DNA of 64,000 nucleotides, taken from assembly GCF_000821305.1 (NCBI RefSeq), contig NZ_CCXK01000017.1, positions 312,159-376,158 on the forward strand. The letters are read 5' to 3'. Source of the stretch: Clostridium culturomicium. Its GTDB lineage: Bacteria; Bacillota; Clostridia; Clostridiales; Clostridiaceae. Within the stretch, counting starts at the first letter, position 1. The number at the start of each line of letters is the position of its first letter. The notes under the pieces were generated by a model, which saw only the letters and a program-made list of their open reading frames with translations, did no database searches and was not told where the DNA came from. A program made the position numbers and the translations under genes. This document shows, piece by piece, positions 26,578-35,126 of this stretch.

Positions 26578-26979
26578 GTGAAAAATACTTTTAAGGTTAT
26601 TTCAGTATTAATTTTTTGTGTGGTACTGCTATTAGGATGTGGAAGAAGTAATTACATTAATACTAAGGATAAAATAGATAATAAAGATGAAAAAATTATA
26701 AAGGAATTTAGATCTCATCATGGTTATGCAGAAGAAGATTTAAAAACATTGGTAATAAATTATCTTGGGGATATTGAAGGATACAGAATATACTTCGTAG
26801 AATATAATGGCGAAGAAGAGATTAATGGAGAGTGGATTAAAGATGGCTATAAATTTCCAGTAAAATCTCATACAAGAATTATTGGAAGTAAAGCTGATAA
26901 TTTGTATACATTAGGTAATTTAATATATGAAACACAAATTGATGTTAAGGCTTTGTATGATATGGTGGGAGAAGAATAA
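26578..26979 (+). CDS. Small lipoprotein of unknown function
   Basis: The 133-residue product has a lipoprotein signal peptide with lipobox LLGC (Cys21), then a charged linker and a mixed alpha/beta domain containing IIKEFRSHHGY and DIEGYRIYFVEYNG. It should be anchored on the outer face of the membrane. Translation starts at GTG 26578 after GGAGGG. I do not recognise a family. It belongs to a run of small exported proteins continuing to about 31.3 kb. Confidence 0.7.
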   Translation: MKNTFKVISVLIFCVVLLLGCGRSNYINTKDKIDNKDEKIIKEFRSHHGYAEEDLKTLVINYLGDIEGYRIYFVEYNGEEEINGEWIKDGYKFPVKSHTRIIGSKADNLYTLGNLIYETQIDVKALYDMVGEE

Positions 26980-26997
26980 TAAAGGAGAAAAATATTG

Positions 26998-27030
26998 GAG
27001 AGCGAGTATTATTACTCCTCTTTTTTTATG
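26998..27030 (+). terminator. Rho-independent terminator
   Basis: AGAG-C-GAGTA pairs with TACTC-CTCT (one bulged C) around TTAT, followed by TTTTTTT. Confidence 0.75.
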
Positions 27031-27113
27031 AAAATAAGTTTGTTTGATTACTAATTATGGTAAGATTGTATTAATGAAGAGGAAGTTTTCTTAATATGAT
27101 TTTAGGAGGTTCT

Positions 27114-27644
27114 ATGAAAATAATCGTTATTTACAAATCAAAAACAGGATTTACAAAGAGGTATGCACAGTGGATTGCAGAGGAATTGAAGTGTGACATG
27201 GTAAGTTATGAAAAAGTTTCAGCAGCTTCTATAGCAGAATATGACTGCGTTATTTATGGCGGTGGTATTTATGCAGGAAAGATAGGTGGCCTTAAGAAGA
27301 TAAAACCTTTACTTGCAAATAAGCCAAAGACTAAGTTTATTGTTTTTGCAACAGGGGCAACACCATCAGCTGCAGAAGAGGTTATTAACACAACTTGGAA
27401 GGTGAACTTCACAGAAGAAGAATTAGAAGAAGTACCACATTTTTATATGCAGAGCGGGCTAAGTTATGAAAAAATGGGCTTCTTTGATCGTCTGATGATG
27501 AAGGCTTTTTCTAAAATGTTAAGTAAAAAAGAAGATAAGAGCACAGAAGAAGTAGGTACACAACTTGCCATTATAAGGTCCCATGATATTTCTTTAAAGG
27601 AATTTATTGAACCTATAGTTAAGTTTGTAAGGTTACAAAGATAA
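27114..27644 (+). CDS. Flavodoxin-domain protein
   Basis: The 176-residue protein starts with a flavodoxin FMN phosphate loop, IYKSKTGFTKRYAQWIAEEL, followed by the YDCVIYGGGIYAG segment that wraps the flavin ring. This matches the flavodoxin_5 group (MenG/HemG-like quinone or protoporphyrinogen oxidases and many uncharacterised clostridial proteins). It is soluble and cytoplasmic. The ATG at 27114 is correctly spaced after TAGGAGG; the ATG at 27096 overlaps it. The partner and substrate are unknown. It follows a terminator, so it has its own promoter. Confidence 0.85.
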   Translation: MKIIVIYKSKTGFTKRYAQWIAEELKCDMVSYEKVSAASIAEYDCVIYGGGIYAGKIGGLKKIKPLLANKPKTKFIVFATGATPSAAEEVINTTWKVNFTEEELEEVPHFYMQSGLSYEKMGFFDRLMMKAFSKMLSKKEDKSTEEVGTQLAIIRSHDISLKEFIEPIVKFVRLQR

Positions 27645-27674
27645 GTTTATTTGAAAATTTGAAGGAGTGGTCGC

Positions 27675-28235
27675 ATGAAGTTAATAAAGAGTATATGTTT
27701 TGTTGTTTTAGCACTTACTTCTTTGATTTTAACAAGGTGTGAACCAGAAGCTAAGACAGAAAAACCTGGTATTTACTTATATCCTAGTGAAGAGCAGACC
27801 ATAGAGGTTAAGTTGGATTATAAAGGTGAATTCACTTGTACTTACCCAGAGTATAAAGATGGGTGGAAGGTTATTGCGAAACCAGATGGAACATTAATAA
27901 ACTATGGTGATAATAAAGAGTACTCTTATTTATACTGGGAAGGTAATTCTAAGATCAATTGGGATTTATCAAGTGGGTTCGTTGTTAAGGGTGAGGATAC
28001 AAGAGAGTTTCTTCAAGAAAAACTTGAGTATTTGGGTTTAACTCCAAGAGAATACAATGAGTTTATTGTGTATTGGCTGCCTATTCTTGAAGAGAATAAG
28101 TATAATTTAATTCATTTTGCAGGAGGAGAATATGATGAGTATGCAAAACTGCAAATTAAACCTAAACCTGATTCAATTTTAAGAGTTATGATGGTATATA
28201 AACCACTTGAAAAGCCTATTGATATTGAGGAGTAG
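27675..28235 (+). CDS. Conserved lipoprotein, function unknown
   Basis: The 186-residue protein has a signal peptide ending in LTRC (Cys22, a weak lipobox with Arg at -1). Its domain carries KPGIYLYPSEEQTIEV, GWKVIAKPDGTL, YSYLYWEGNS and EFIVYWLPILEENKYNLI. I have seen this pattern in conserved hypothetical proteins of Firmicutes and deltaproteobacteria, always exported, with no function assigned. It starts at the ATG at 27675 after GGAGTGG, 30 bases after the flavodoxin gene, so both are likely in one transcript. Confidence 0.75.
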   Translation: MKLIKSICFVVLALTSLILTRCEPEAKTEKPGIYLYPSEEQTIEVKLDYKGEFTCTYPEYKDGWKVIAKPDGTLINYGDNKEYSYLYWEGNSKINWDLSSGFVVKGEDTREFLQEKLEYLGLTPREYNEFIVYWLPILEENKYNLIHFAGGEYDEYAKLQIKPKPDSILRVMMVYKPLEKPIDIEE

Positions 28236-28361
28236 CAACTGCATTGCTTTGAAAGAACGGGCTTTACTGTTATTGAATGGGGTGGAACAAAAGTAAATTA
28301 GTTGAATCAAGTAGACGTTAATAGGTATTTTATATGTATTATAAGGTGGTGTATTAAAGCA

Positions 28362-28793
28362 ATGTTTAAAAAGGAGACTTCTTTAAATATTATAAATCTA
28401 CTTAAAGGTGGTTTGGTATTAATTACACTGTTTGCAGTATTATCAATTACTTTTAATAAGTTAATGGCTGGCGAAAGGCCAGTGTATCCACCTTCAATTA
28501 AAGTTAATAATAAGTTATATTTTGCAACTGGAGATAAAATATATGTTGAACCACCTAAAAGCTTTATGGAAGCTGGAAGAATAAATTCTATGGTAGATTC
28601 TACAAAAATGCTTTCTGAAGATTTACAGTGTAATTATGAGTTTGGAAATAATGCTTTAGTCTTTGTGAGTACGGAGGATTTTACTACAATATACGTAAAG
28701 TATGATAAAACAGAGCCGGAGTATGAAGTATGGAAAACAGAGGAAGAAATACAAAGGGAGATAGACGAGAAAAATCAAAATAGAAATAATTAA
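28362..28793 (+). CDS. Membrane-anchored small protein, unknown
   Basis: From the ATG at 28362 the product has 143 residues: one hydrophobic anchor at about 14-36, then an external beta-rich domain containing PSIKVNNKLYFATGDKIYVEPP. The ribosome site AAGGTGG (about 28342-28348) is a little far, and a TTG at 28302 could extend the protein by 20 residues, so the start is uncertain. I do not recognise the family. It is the fourth in the run of small exported proteins here. Confidence 0.55.
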   Translation: MFKKETSLNIINLLKGGLVLITLFAVLSITFNKLMAGERPVYPPSIKVNNKLYFATGDKIYVEPPKSFMEAGRINSMVDSTKMLSEDLQCNYEFGNNALVFVSTEDFTTIYVKYDKTEPEYEVWKTEEEIQREIDEKNQNRNN

Positions 28794-28813
28794 GAAACGG
28801 AGAGAAATATTAC

Positions 28814-29443
28814 TTGAAGAATAATAAAAGAAGTATTTTTGTAATAGGAGATAGTATATCAATTCATTACGGACCTTATTTAAAAGCCTTTATTCAAGAG
28901 AAATTTAATTATGATAGAAGAAGAGAAATAGGTGAAGCTTTAAAGAATTTGGATAAACCTATAGGAGCTAATGCAGGGGACAGTTCTATGGTATTAAAAT
29001 ATCTTCAGGAAGAAATGGACAAACAGGTTAAGTATGACATTTTACTTCTAAATTGTGGACTGCATGATATTAGAGTTGATAGAAATACTTTGGAGCTGCA
29101 GATAAAAGCAGAACAATACAAAAGGAACTTGGAAGAAATAATTGACTTAGCAAAGAGGCTGTCAAAAGAGGTGTTCTGGATTACCACAACACCAATTATT
29201 GATAAGATTCATAATTCAAGGAAAGAAGGCTTTTGGAGGTTTAGTAAAGATTTGGACACTTATAATGCAATTGCAGAAGAAGTAATGATTAAGGAAAATA
29301 TAAAAACAATAGATTTATATAACTTTACCAAAGGTTTTGGAGAAAAGGTTTATTGTGATCATGTACATTTTAAAGAGGATATTAGAAAGTTACAGGCTGA
29401 ATATATCGCTGGATATTTAAATAATTTTAAATGCAATTTATAG
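28814..29443 (+). CDS. SGNH/GDSL-type hydrolase
   Basis: The 209-residue protein has the SGNH blocks: IGDSIS near residue 11-16 with the catalytic serine, a glycine block near GANAGDSS, LNCGLHDIR (Gly and Asn oxyanion residues), and DHVHF (catalytic Asp and His) near 190. It lacks a signal peptide, so it is probably a cytoplasmic esterase or acetylhydrolase. Translation begins at TTG 28814 after CGGAGAG. It starts 20 bases after the previous small protein and is likely part of the same transcript. Confidence 0.8.
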   Translation: MKNNKRSIFVIGDSISIHYGPYLKAFIQEKFNYDRRREIGEALKNLDKPIGANAGDSSMVLKYLQEEMDKQVKYDILLLNCGLHDIRVDRNTLELQIKAEQYKRNLEEIIDLAKRLSKEVFWITTTPIIDKIHNSRKEGFWRFSKDLDTYNAIAEEVMIKENIKTIDLYNFTKGFGEKVYCDHVHFKEDIRKLQAEYIAGYLNNFKCNL

Positions 29444-29465
29444 AGATTAGTAAAGGTGTGGTGAA

Positions 29466-30167
29466 ATGGGAAAAAAGAATTTAACTTTAGAACAGAAGAA
29501 ACTTGCTATTGATATATGGATTATAGCATTAGTTACATTTGGAGTGTTTTTCTTATACATGGTGTTTGGAAATAAAATGATGGAGTATATTTTAAATTCA
29601 AATACATCTATTGTTCTTCGTTTATTGATTAATGCAGGAGTTTAATTTGGCATAGCAGGATTAGGGATTACTATTGTTTGTATTTTAAGAAAAGAAAAAT
29701 TTGCTGAATTTGGATTGATAAAAAATAATATAATAAAAGCTATTTTATATACAATTATATGCTTTATATCCTATATTTTATATGTTTTTATGTCTGGACA
29801 ATTTGAAGGTTATGAGCCATTCAGCATTCTTCTCACAAATGAGGTTATAAAAAGTGGGTTCCCAATAAACATTTTAGGTATGATGTTAATTATTTTAGTA
29901 TGGGGATTTTTTGAAGGATTTAATTATGTGGTTATTAGTGAGAAATTGAATAGATATTATTCAAAGAAGAGTAAATGGGTTAATATAGGAGCAATTACTT
30001 GTGCTATTATCTGTATTTTGTTTCACCCATTTAGTACATCATTTTGGGGCATAGTTGAAACAATTACTACATTTATAGCTATTTATGGAATCATAATAGT
30101 AAAAGATGAAACCAATAATGCATGGGGATGCATATTTGCATTTTGTTTTATTTGGAATGCTTTTTAG
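29466..30167 (+). pseudogene. CPBP-like membrane protein gene interrupted by TAA
   Basis: An ATG at 29466 after AAGGTGTGGTG opens a frame that stops at TAA 29643-29645 after 59 codons and continues in the same frame to 30167. The joined product would be about 233 residues with seven or so membrane helices. The downstream part contains WGFFEGFNYVVISEKLNRYY and later FHPFS, which resembles CPBP/CAAX-protease-like membrane proteins. A single base change could explain the stop. Unless the stop is read through or is a sequence error, the gene is dead, or a fragment could be re-started at TTG 29715. Confidence 0.75.
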
Positions 30168-30270
30168 TTTATAAATATGTTGATTTTAGGTAGAAAGTGA
30201 TAATAATTCTTATAGTAGTCTTAATTCGTTAAATTTATAAGAAATTAAAATTATATAAGGAGGGATTCAC

Positions 30271-30744
30271 ATAAAGGGTTTAAGAAGAACTATAATAGTA
30301 ATTTGTCTAATTATTCTAGCGATAACTGGATGTTTAAGTATTCCAAGTGGAAAATATTATAATAAAGAAGTCAAGAAGCTGGTAAAAGAGAATAAGGCTG
30401 AAGTTATAGAAGTAGGGAAATCTATGAAAATAGATAATGATAAAATATTCATTAATCGAATTATAAATACTGAGGATGAAACTTATATAAGGTATAGGGT
30501 TATAAAATTTGAGCAAGGCTGGTCTTTCCCAGAAAGTGCTATTAAGGTGTTTGATGATAAGGGACAAGAGTATATATACCATGGTGCTGGATCATCTGGC
30601 AAGGCCTGGGGAGAGGAAGGTATATTCAGAGTTGATAGGATACCAGATGATGTAAAGGAAATAATACTTAAGCTAGATCGGTATGATAGAAAATCAGAAG
30701 TTAAAATTCACCTTGCAGAGGATGGTGAAAAAAATGAGAATTAA
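30271..30744 (+). CDS. Lipoprotein with apparent ATA start codon
   Basis: The lipoprotein signal begins exactly at an ATA codon (30271): KGLRRTIIVICLIILAITGC, with the lipobox cysteine at position 21. AAGGAGGG at 30257-30264 is ideally spaced six bases upstream. Reading from 30271 gives 157 residues; the first in-frame ATG (30424) would delete the whole signal and half of the N-terminal domain. So either ATA is used as a rare start or the gene lost its ATG by one change. The mature domain includes IINTEDETYIRYRVIKFEQG and GAGSSGKAWGEEG, and I do not recognise it. The next gene overlaps by 11 bases. Confidence 0.6.
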   Translation: MKGLRRTIIVICLIILAITGCLSIPSGKYYNKEVKKLVKENKAEVIEVGKSMKIDNDKIFINRIINTEDETYIRYRVIKFEQGWSFPESAIKVFDDKGQEYIYHGAGSSGKAWGEEGIFRVDRIPDDVKEIILKLDRYDRKSEVKIHLAEDGEKNEN

Positions 30745-31300
30745 TAAAAAATATCAAGGCATTATGGAATGGTGTATAGCTATAGTTCTAGTAGTAATAT
30801 GCACAAAGTATTCTATATTATCATATGGAAGTTTTTCACCTGTTAAGGCCCATGAAAGTTCTGAAAGGACCTATCATTATGGACCTTCAGAAATTGTTAA
30901 AACTATTGATTTAGATAAAAGTAAAATATACTTATGTAGATATAAAGATTGGTTTTCAGCCAACACTGTTAAAAAAGGATTCATTAAATGGTATCCAGGA
31001 GATCAAGTTGCAGGAACTCCGATAGATTACTCAAAACAAGTATCATATAGTGGAGGTGGTTCAAGTATAAGCGAAAATGAAATGATTATGAAGGTTTATG
31101 GTTATGTAAATGACCCTGAAATAACAACAATGACCTTCAAGTTTAATAATAAAGAAGATACATTAATCTATGATTTAGATGAAAGCAGAATGTTTATTTT
31201 TTATTGGAAGGAAGGTAGTGAAAAATTCAATATAAAGTATCTGAAAGGCTTAGATGGTGAAGGAAATGTTATTTTGGAAGAGCGTGTAATGGGTCTATAA
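30734..31300 (+). CDS. Membrane-anchored protein of unknown function
   Basis: The 188-residue protein has one N-terminal membrane segment (about 9-30) and an external domain with KAHESSERTYHYGPSEIV, KIYLCRYKDWFSANTVKK and SRMFIFYW. I use the ATG at 30734, which sits just after GAGGATGGTG and overlaps the lipoprotein stop, indicating coupled translation. The family looks conserved among clostridia by memory but has no known function. The overlap suggests it acts together with the lipoprotein. Confidence 0.65.
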   Translation: MRINKKYQGIMEWCIAIVLVVICTKYSILSYGSFSPVKAHESSERTYHYGPSEIVKTIDLDKSKIYLCRYKDWFSANTVKKGFIKWYPGDQVAGTPIDYSKQVSYSGGGSSISENEMIMKVYGYVNDPEITTMTFKFNNKEDTLIYDLDESRMFIFYWKEGSEKFNIKYLKGLDGEGNVILEERVMGL

Positions 31301-31324
31301 TTGATAAAGATGTGGTAGAGTTAT

Positions 31325-31447
31325 ATATTTTGCGACGTAATAAGTTTAATAAACATAGCATTGATATTAACATGATTAGCCTTAATCATATATGCATTAA
31401 TTCTTGCAATAAAAGCTTTAAAGATATATATTAGAAAGAACTCGTAA
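31325..31447 (+). pseudogene. Remnant of a ~40-residue membrane protein (TGA, ATA start)
   Basis: A frame from ATA at 31325 reads IFCDVISLINIALILT, then TGA (31373-31375), then LALIIYALILAIKALKIYI and RKNS before TAA. Treating the TGA as TGG would give a typical small one-helix clostridial membrane protein. Both lesions (ATG to ATA and TGG to TGA) would be G-to-A changes. No canonical start codon is available, so I regard it as a decayed gene. Confidence 0.45.
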
Positions 31448-31477
31448 AGTAACACTTAAGTGAAAGGATAATTTAAC

Positions 31478-32647
31478 ATGAATGATAAAATTAAAATCAT
31501 TGGTGGAGCCTCTGGATATACAGAGATAGAAATTGATAATGATTTTAATCCTGTTAATACTTGGGAAGAAAAGTGGATACAGGATATTGACTATTTAAAG
31601 GAAAATCTTAAAAAGAACCATAAAAATTTATTTGCCTACACGGATGAGCAATCATTTAATAAAAAAATTGCGGATTTAAAGAAAATCATAAATCAATTAG
31701 ATTATGAAGAGATGAAGGTAGAGATTTCAAGGGTGGTGGCATCAATTAAAGATGCACATACTTCTTTGATATTTCCAGCGAAGAGGTTTATTCCACTAAA
31801 GTTTTACTACTTTGATGAGGGGATATATATTATTGATACTACTAAGGAGTATGAAAATTTAATATTTAAAAGAGTTATTGCCATTGAAGATATGAGTATA
31901 GAACTTGTTTTAAAAGAGCTGAAGAGTATTATTTCCTTTGAAAATCAGCATTTTTTTAAGGCTCAAAGCATGAAGTATCTTCAAATTGCAGAAGTTTTGT
32001 ATGGTCTTTTAATAGTTGATTCCATTGATAAAGTTAAGATAACTACAGAGGATGGATGCTATGAAGTTATAACCTGTTTTCTTCAAGAGTTAATATATAC
32101 AAATGAAAAACTGCCTATATTTTGGAGGCGTCCCGCAGAAAACCTTTGGTTTGCTGAGTTGAAGGATGGCGAACTTTACATAAAGTATAACAGCTGTAGA
32201 GAGCAAGATGGAGAACTGATTGCAGAGAAGTTAGCGAGAATAATCAGCTTCATGGATGAAAATAAGCCGAGTAAAGTAACAGTAGATTTAAGAAATAACC
32301 TTGGAGGAGATTCCACACTTATAAGGCCATTAATTGATTATTTAAAGAATCATGAAGAACTAAACAATAGCCAAAGGTTAAAGGTGGTGATTGGAAGAGA
32401 GACATTTTCTTCAGCACTTTTAAATGCTTATGAGTTTAAAAATTTAACAAATGCGAAAATTGTAGGAGAACCAAGCGGAGGAAAGCCTAATTGCTATGGC
32501 GAGATTTTAAAAATTAAGCTTCCTAATAGTGGCTTTGAAATTACATACTCCACTAGATATTATAAACTTATTGAAGATGATTTAGTAATGGCTCTTTATC
32601 CAGATGAAATTATTTTAGATTCAATAGATTGTTGCAGGTGCATATAG
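31478..32647 (+). CDS. S41-like C-terminal processing peptidase domain protein
   Basis: The 389-residue protein lacks a signal peptide. Its C-terminal half is S41-like: VTVDLRNNLGGDSTL (about 268-282), GRETFSSALLNAYEF (about 307-321) with the presumed nucleophile serine, and GEPSGGKPNCYGE (about 334-346). The lysine base expected for S41 peptidases is not obvious in the usual spot. The N-terminal half (about 25-180) is a helical and beta domain seen in tricorn-like S41 relatives. With no signal it would act in the cytoplasm, which is unusual. The ATG at 31478 follows GTGAAAGGAT. Confidence 0.75.
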   Translation: MNDKIKIIGGASGYTEIEIDNDFNPVNTWEEKWIQDIDYLKENLKKNHKNLFAYTDEQSFNKKIADLKKIINQLDYEEMKVEISRVVASIKDAHTSLIFPAKRFIPLKFYYFDEGIYIIDTTKEYENLIFKRVIAIEDMSIELVLKELKSIISFENQHFFKAQSMKYLQIAEVLYGLLIVDSIDKVKITTEDGCYEVITCFLQELIYTNEKLPIFWRRPAENLWFAELKDGELYIKYNSCREQDGELIAEKLARIISFMDENKPSKVTVDLRNNLGGDSTLIRPLIDYLKNHEELNNSQRLKVVIGRETFSSALLNAYEFKNLTNAKIVGEPSGGKPNCYGEILKIKLPNSGFEITYSTRYYKLIEDDLVMALYPDEIILDSIDCCRCI

Positions 32648-32682
32648 CTTCTTCAGTAATATAAAAATAAATAATAAAATAA

Positions 32683-32706
32683 TTTGTAATGATAATCATT
32701 TACAAA
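32683..32706. promoter_or_regulatory. Fur/PerR-like operator upstream of rubrerythrin
   Basis: An imperfect palindrome spans 32683-32706, with core TAATGATAATCATT (32687-32700). The core equals the centre of the classical Fur box. PerR boxes are similar, and PerR commonly controls rubrerythrin genes in clostridia, so PerR or Fur could bind here. Confidence 0.7.
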
Positions 32707-32786
32707 TATAAACATAAAGAGTATAATTTAACTTAGTGATAATTTACTTTATTACTAAATATATCATTGGTATGGAGGGAATTATG

Positions 32787-33371
32787 ATGATTTTAAAAGG
32801 AACAAAAACATCAGAAAATTTAATGAAAGCATTTGCAGGGGAGAGCCAAGCTAGAACTAGATATACTTATTATTCTAGTATCGCTAAAAAGCAAGGCTAT
32901 GTTCAAATTTCAAACATATTCATGGAAACTGCAGAGCAAGAGAAGGAGCATGCTAAAAAGTTTTATAAGTTCTTAAAAGAGGATTTTAAAGATGAAGCTA
33001 TAGAAATAACAGCATCATATCCAGTATCTTTCCATGAAGATACATTATTAAATTTAAAAGCTGCTGCTGCTGGAGAAAATGAAGAGTGGACAGAATTGTA
33101 TCCAGAGTTTGCTAAAGTAGCAAGAGAAGAGGGGTTTACTGATATTGCACTAGCTTTTGAAAGAATTTCAGAGGTTGAAAAAAGACATGAAGCAAGATAT
33201 GCAAAACTTGCTAAGAATATTGAAGAAAATACAGTATTCAAAAAAGATGAGACAGTATTATGGAAATGCTTAAACTGTGGATACATCTATGAAGGCGAAG
33301 AGGCTCCTGCTAGCTGCCCAGCTTGTGCACACCCTCAAGGATATTTTGAAGTATTTGTAGAAACTTACTAA
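32787..33371 (+). CDS. Rubrerythrin
   Basis: The 194-residue protein detoxifies hydrogen peroxide in the cytoplasm. The N-terminal diiron domain has the glutamate ligands in AFAGESQARTRY, ETAEQEKEHAKKF and ISEVEKRHEARY. The C-terminal rubredoxin domain has two CxxC pairs, CLNCGYIYEG and CPAC (about 160-180). I start at 32787, six bases after GGAGGG; 32784 is also an ATG. A Fur/PerR-like palindrome lies about 85-105 bases upstream, so the gene is probably induced by peroxide or iron limitation. Single-gene unit with a shared terminator. Confidence 0.95.
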   Translation: MILKGTKTSENLMKAFAGESQARTRYTYYSSIAKKQGYVQISNIFMETAEQEKEHAKKFYKFLKEDFKDEAIEITASYPVSFHEDTLLNLKAAAAGENEEWTELYPEFAKVAREEGFTDIALAFERISEVEKRHEARYAKLAKNIEENTVFKKDETVLWKCLNCGYIYEGEEAPASCPACAHPQGYFEVFVETY

Positions 33372-33385
33372 TAAATTATTGTAGT

Positions 33386-33420
33386 AAAAAAGCAAACCTA
33401 AATTAAAGGTTTGCTTTTTT
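33386..33420. terminator. Bidirectional terminator
   Basis: AAAAAAGCAAACCT (33386-33399) and AGGTTTGCTTTTTT (33407-33420) are perfect complements. The A/T-runs let it stop both the rubrerythrin and the minus-strand DUF4317 transcript. Confidence 0.92.
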
Positions 33421-33421
33421 A

Positions 33422-34873
33422 TTAAATTAAATCATTTTGCCCATTAACTGTAGTTTGTTCATCATCACTAATGGGGATAATAATACATTTTTGACCATCA
33501 ATTATTTGTGATTTTATTTGAGGTATTTTTTCAGGTTTAACCTGTAAAATAACATCATATTCAGTTTCGCTATTTAGAGTTTCCTCAGATGAATCAGTTA
33601 AGTCACCTTCATTTACTTCTGAATTTGTATTGTCTTCTTGATCATTATTATTTTCCGATACTTCAGATGTTTCACTTACGGATGGTTCTATGAAGTTTTC
33701 GGTGCTTTCAGATGAAATTTTAACTATATCTTCAGTTGAAGGTTCGTCATCTATATTTTCATTAGCTGCTTGAAGTTTTTTTTCTGATGCAGCATCTTGT
33801 TTAACCTGCTCAAGTTTATTTTGCAATACTTCTACTTGCTTTTGCAGATGCTCTTCTTTTTTTCTTTGTGCATTTACTTTAAGGGTCTTTGAATCAAGAA
33901 GATTTTCAGCTAATGGCATATCATCTGCAAAGCATTCAACATAAGCTTTTTCAATTTTAGCAGTTGCTTCCTCAGGTACACCACATTCAAGCATTAATGT
34001 TTTGATATCATCTTTGGATAATATTATTGGATCACAATCTACGTCTTCATAGGTGGCATTAAACTCTTCAATCATGGCATTAAGGTTTTCTTGTACTTCC
34101 ATAAAAACTTTTTCAGCTTTTTGTTCATCGTCACTAAGGGAGCCTTTAATTATTGATTGGAATGTTTCTTTTTGGATGGTGGCTGTCTGTTTAGAATAAC
34201 AGCCTAAAGCATTCTCCATTAATTCATAATGAGGATCTTTTGCATTTTTAGTGTAATACATTATTGAGTTTACATCAGTGCTGCGATCTATGAAGGCCGG
34301 GAATACGAAACCGTGTGTTGGAACTTCAACAATCCAGTCTCTGATGCGAGCCGATATTCTATTGTCTTCTTCACAGTATCTAAGACCAGGCTCAGATAGG
34401 GAAACTGGACAGATGGCACATAACACATATTCATAAACTTCCTCAGATTCATCCAGCTTTGCATTATCTGTAGTTTTAGTGATAATGTCATAAGCATCAT
34501 GGAAAAGAAGTATTAAAATATTGCCAGTATAATCATAATTGTCAATAATGGTGTCATAAAATTCATCAAGAAGAGTATCATCCTTTAATTTACTATTTTT
34601 CAGCTTTATTAAAGCTATTTGGTTTTCGTTTATGTACTCATCATTTACAGGGAAATTTAGTTCGAGTATGTTGTTTCCAATGGTTCCTGATAAAACTTTT
34701 TTAGCTATTTCCATGTATTTATGAAATTCATCTTCATCTAAATTTAGAAAGGTTTCTCTAAATTTTAAAATTACATTTTTTTCCCCGTTAACATAACAGC
34801 CGCACATTTTTGTAAAAGTACAATAGTCTTTTTTTAAACGTTTCTTTAATTCAAGTATATCTTTCTTTCTCAT
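33422..34873 (-). CDS. DUF4317 family protein
   Basis: The 483-residue protein begins MRKKDILELKKRLKKD and continues CTFTKMCGCYVNGEKNV, the N-terminal signature I know from DUF4317, a clostridial family without known function. The N-terminal 330 residues form the conserved domain. Residues about 335-365 look coiled-coil (LQKQVEVLQNKLEQVKQD), and an acidic low-complexity tail runs to about 445 before a short ending. It has no signal peptide. I use the ATG at 34873, preceded by AAGGGG; upstream in-frame codons code an unlikely leader. Confidence 0.8.
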   Translation of the reverse strand: MRKKDILELKKRLKKDYCTFTKMCGCYVNGEKNVILKFRETFLNLDEDEFHKYMEIAKKVLSGTIGNNILELNFPVNDEYINENQIALIKLKNSKLKDDTLLDEFYDTIIDNYDYTGNILILLFHDAYDIITKTTDNAKLDESEEVYEYVLCAICPVSLSEPGLRYCEEDNRISARIRDWIVEVPTHGFVFPAFIDRSTDVNSIMYYTKNAKDPHYELMENALGCYSKQTATIQKETFQSIIKGSLSDDEQKAEKVFMEVQENLNAMIEEFNATYEDVDCDPIILSKDDIKTLMLECGVPEEATAKIEKAYVECFADDMPLAENLLDSKTLKVNAQRKKEEHLQKQVEVLQNKLEQVKQDAASEKKLQAANENIDDEPSTEDIVKISSESTENFIEPSVSETSEVSENNNDQEDNTNSEVNEGDLTDSSEETLNSETEYDVILQVKPEKIPQIKSQIIDGQKCIIIPISDDEQTTVNGQNDLI

Positions 34874-35064
34874 ATATAAACCCCTTAATATAGTTAATTT
34901 TATTTTCAAATCCAACATTTGGAGACTCGCTTATTTTAGTATATTATTTTTTGAAGAGTTTTTAAAGATTTTATTATGTGAAGTTTTAATTTTAAATATA
35001 CAAAAGTAAAAAAGTTATCATAATAAATATTATATTTAAGTTTTATATATCTTAATCGTAAAAT

Positions 35065-35090
35065 AAAAGAGCCCCTTAAATGGCTCTTTT
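35065..35090 (-). terminator. Terminator of the minus-strand beta-rich protein gene
   Basis: AAAAGAGCC and GGCTCTTTT pair perfectly (35065-35073 with 35082-35090), and on the minus strand are followed by TATTTTA. Confidence 0.85.
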
Positions 35091-35126
35091 CATGTAATGT
35101 ATTTTTTACAGAGTTATGAAAGCATA

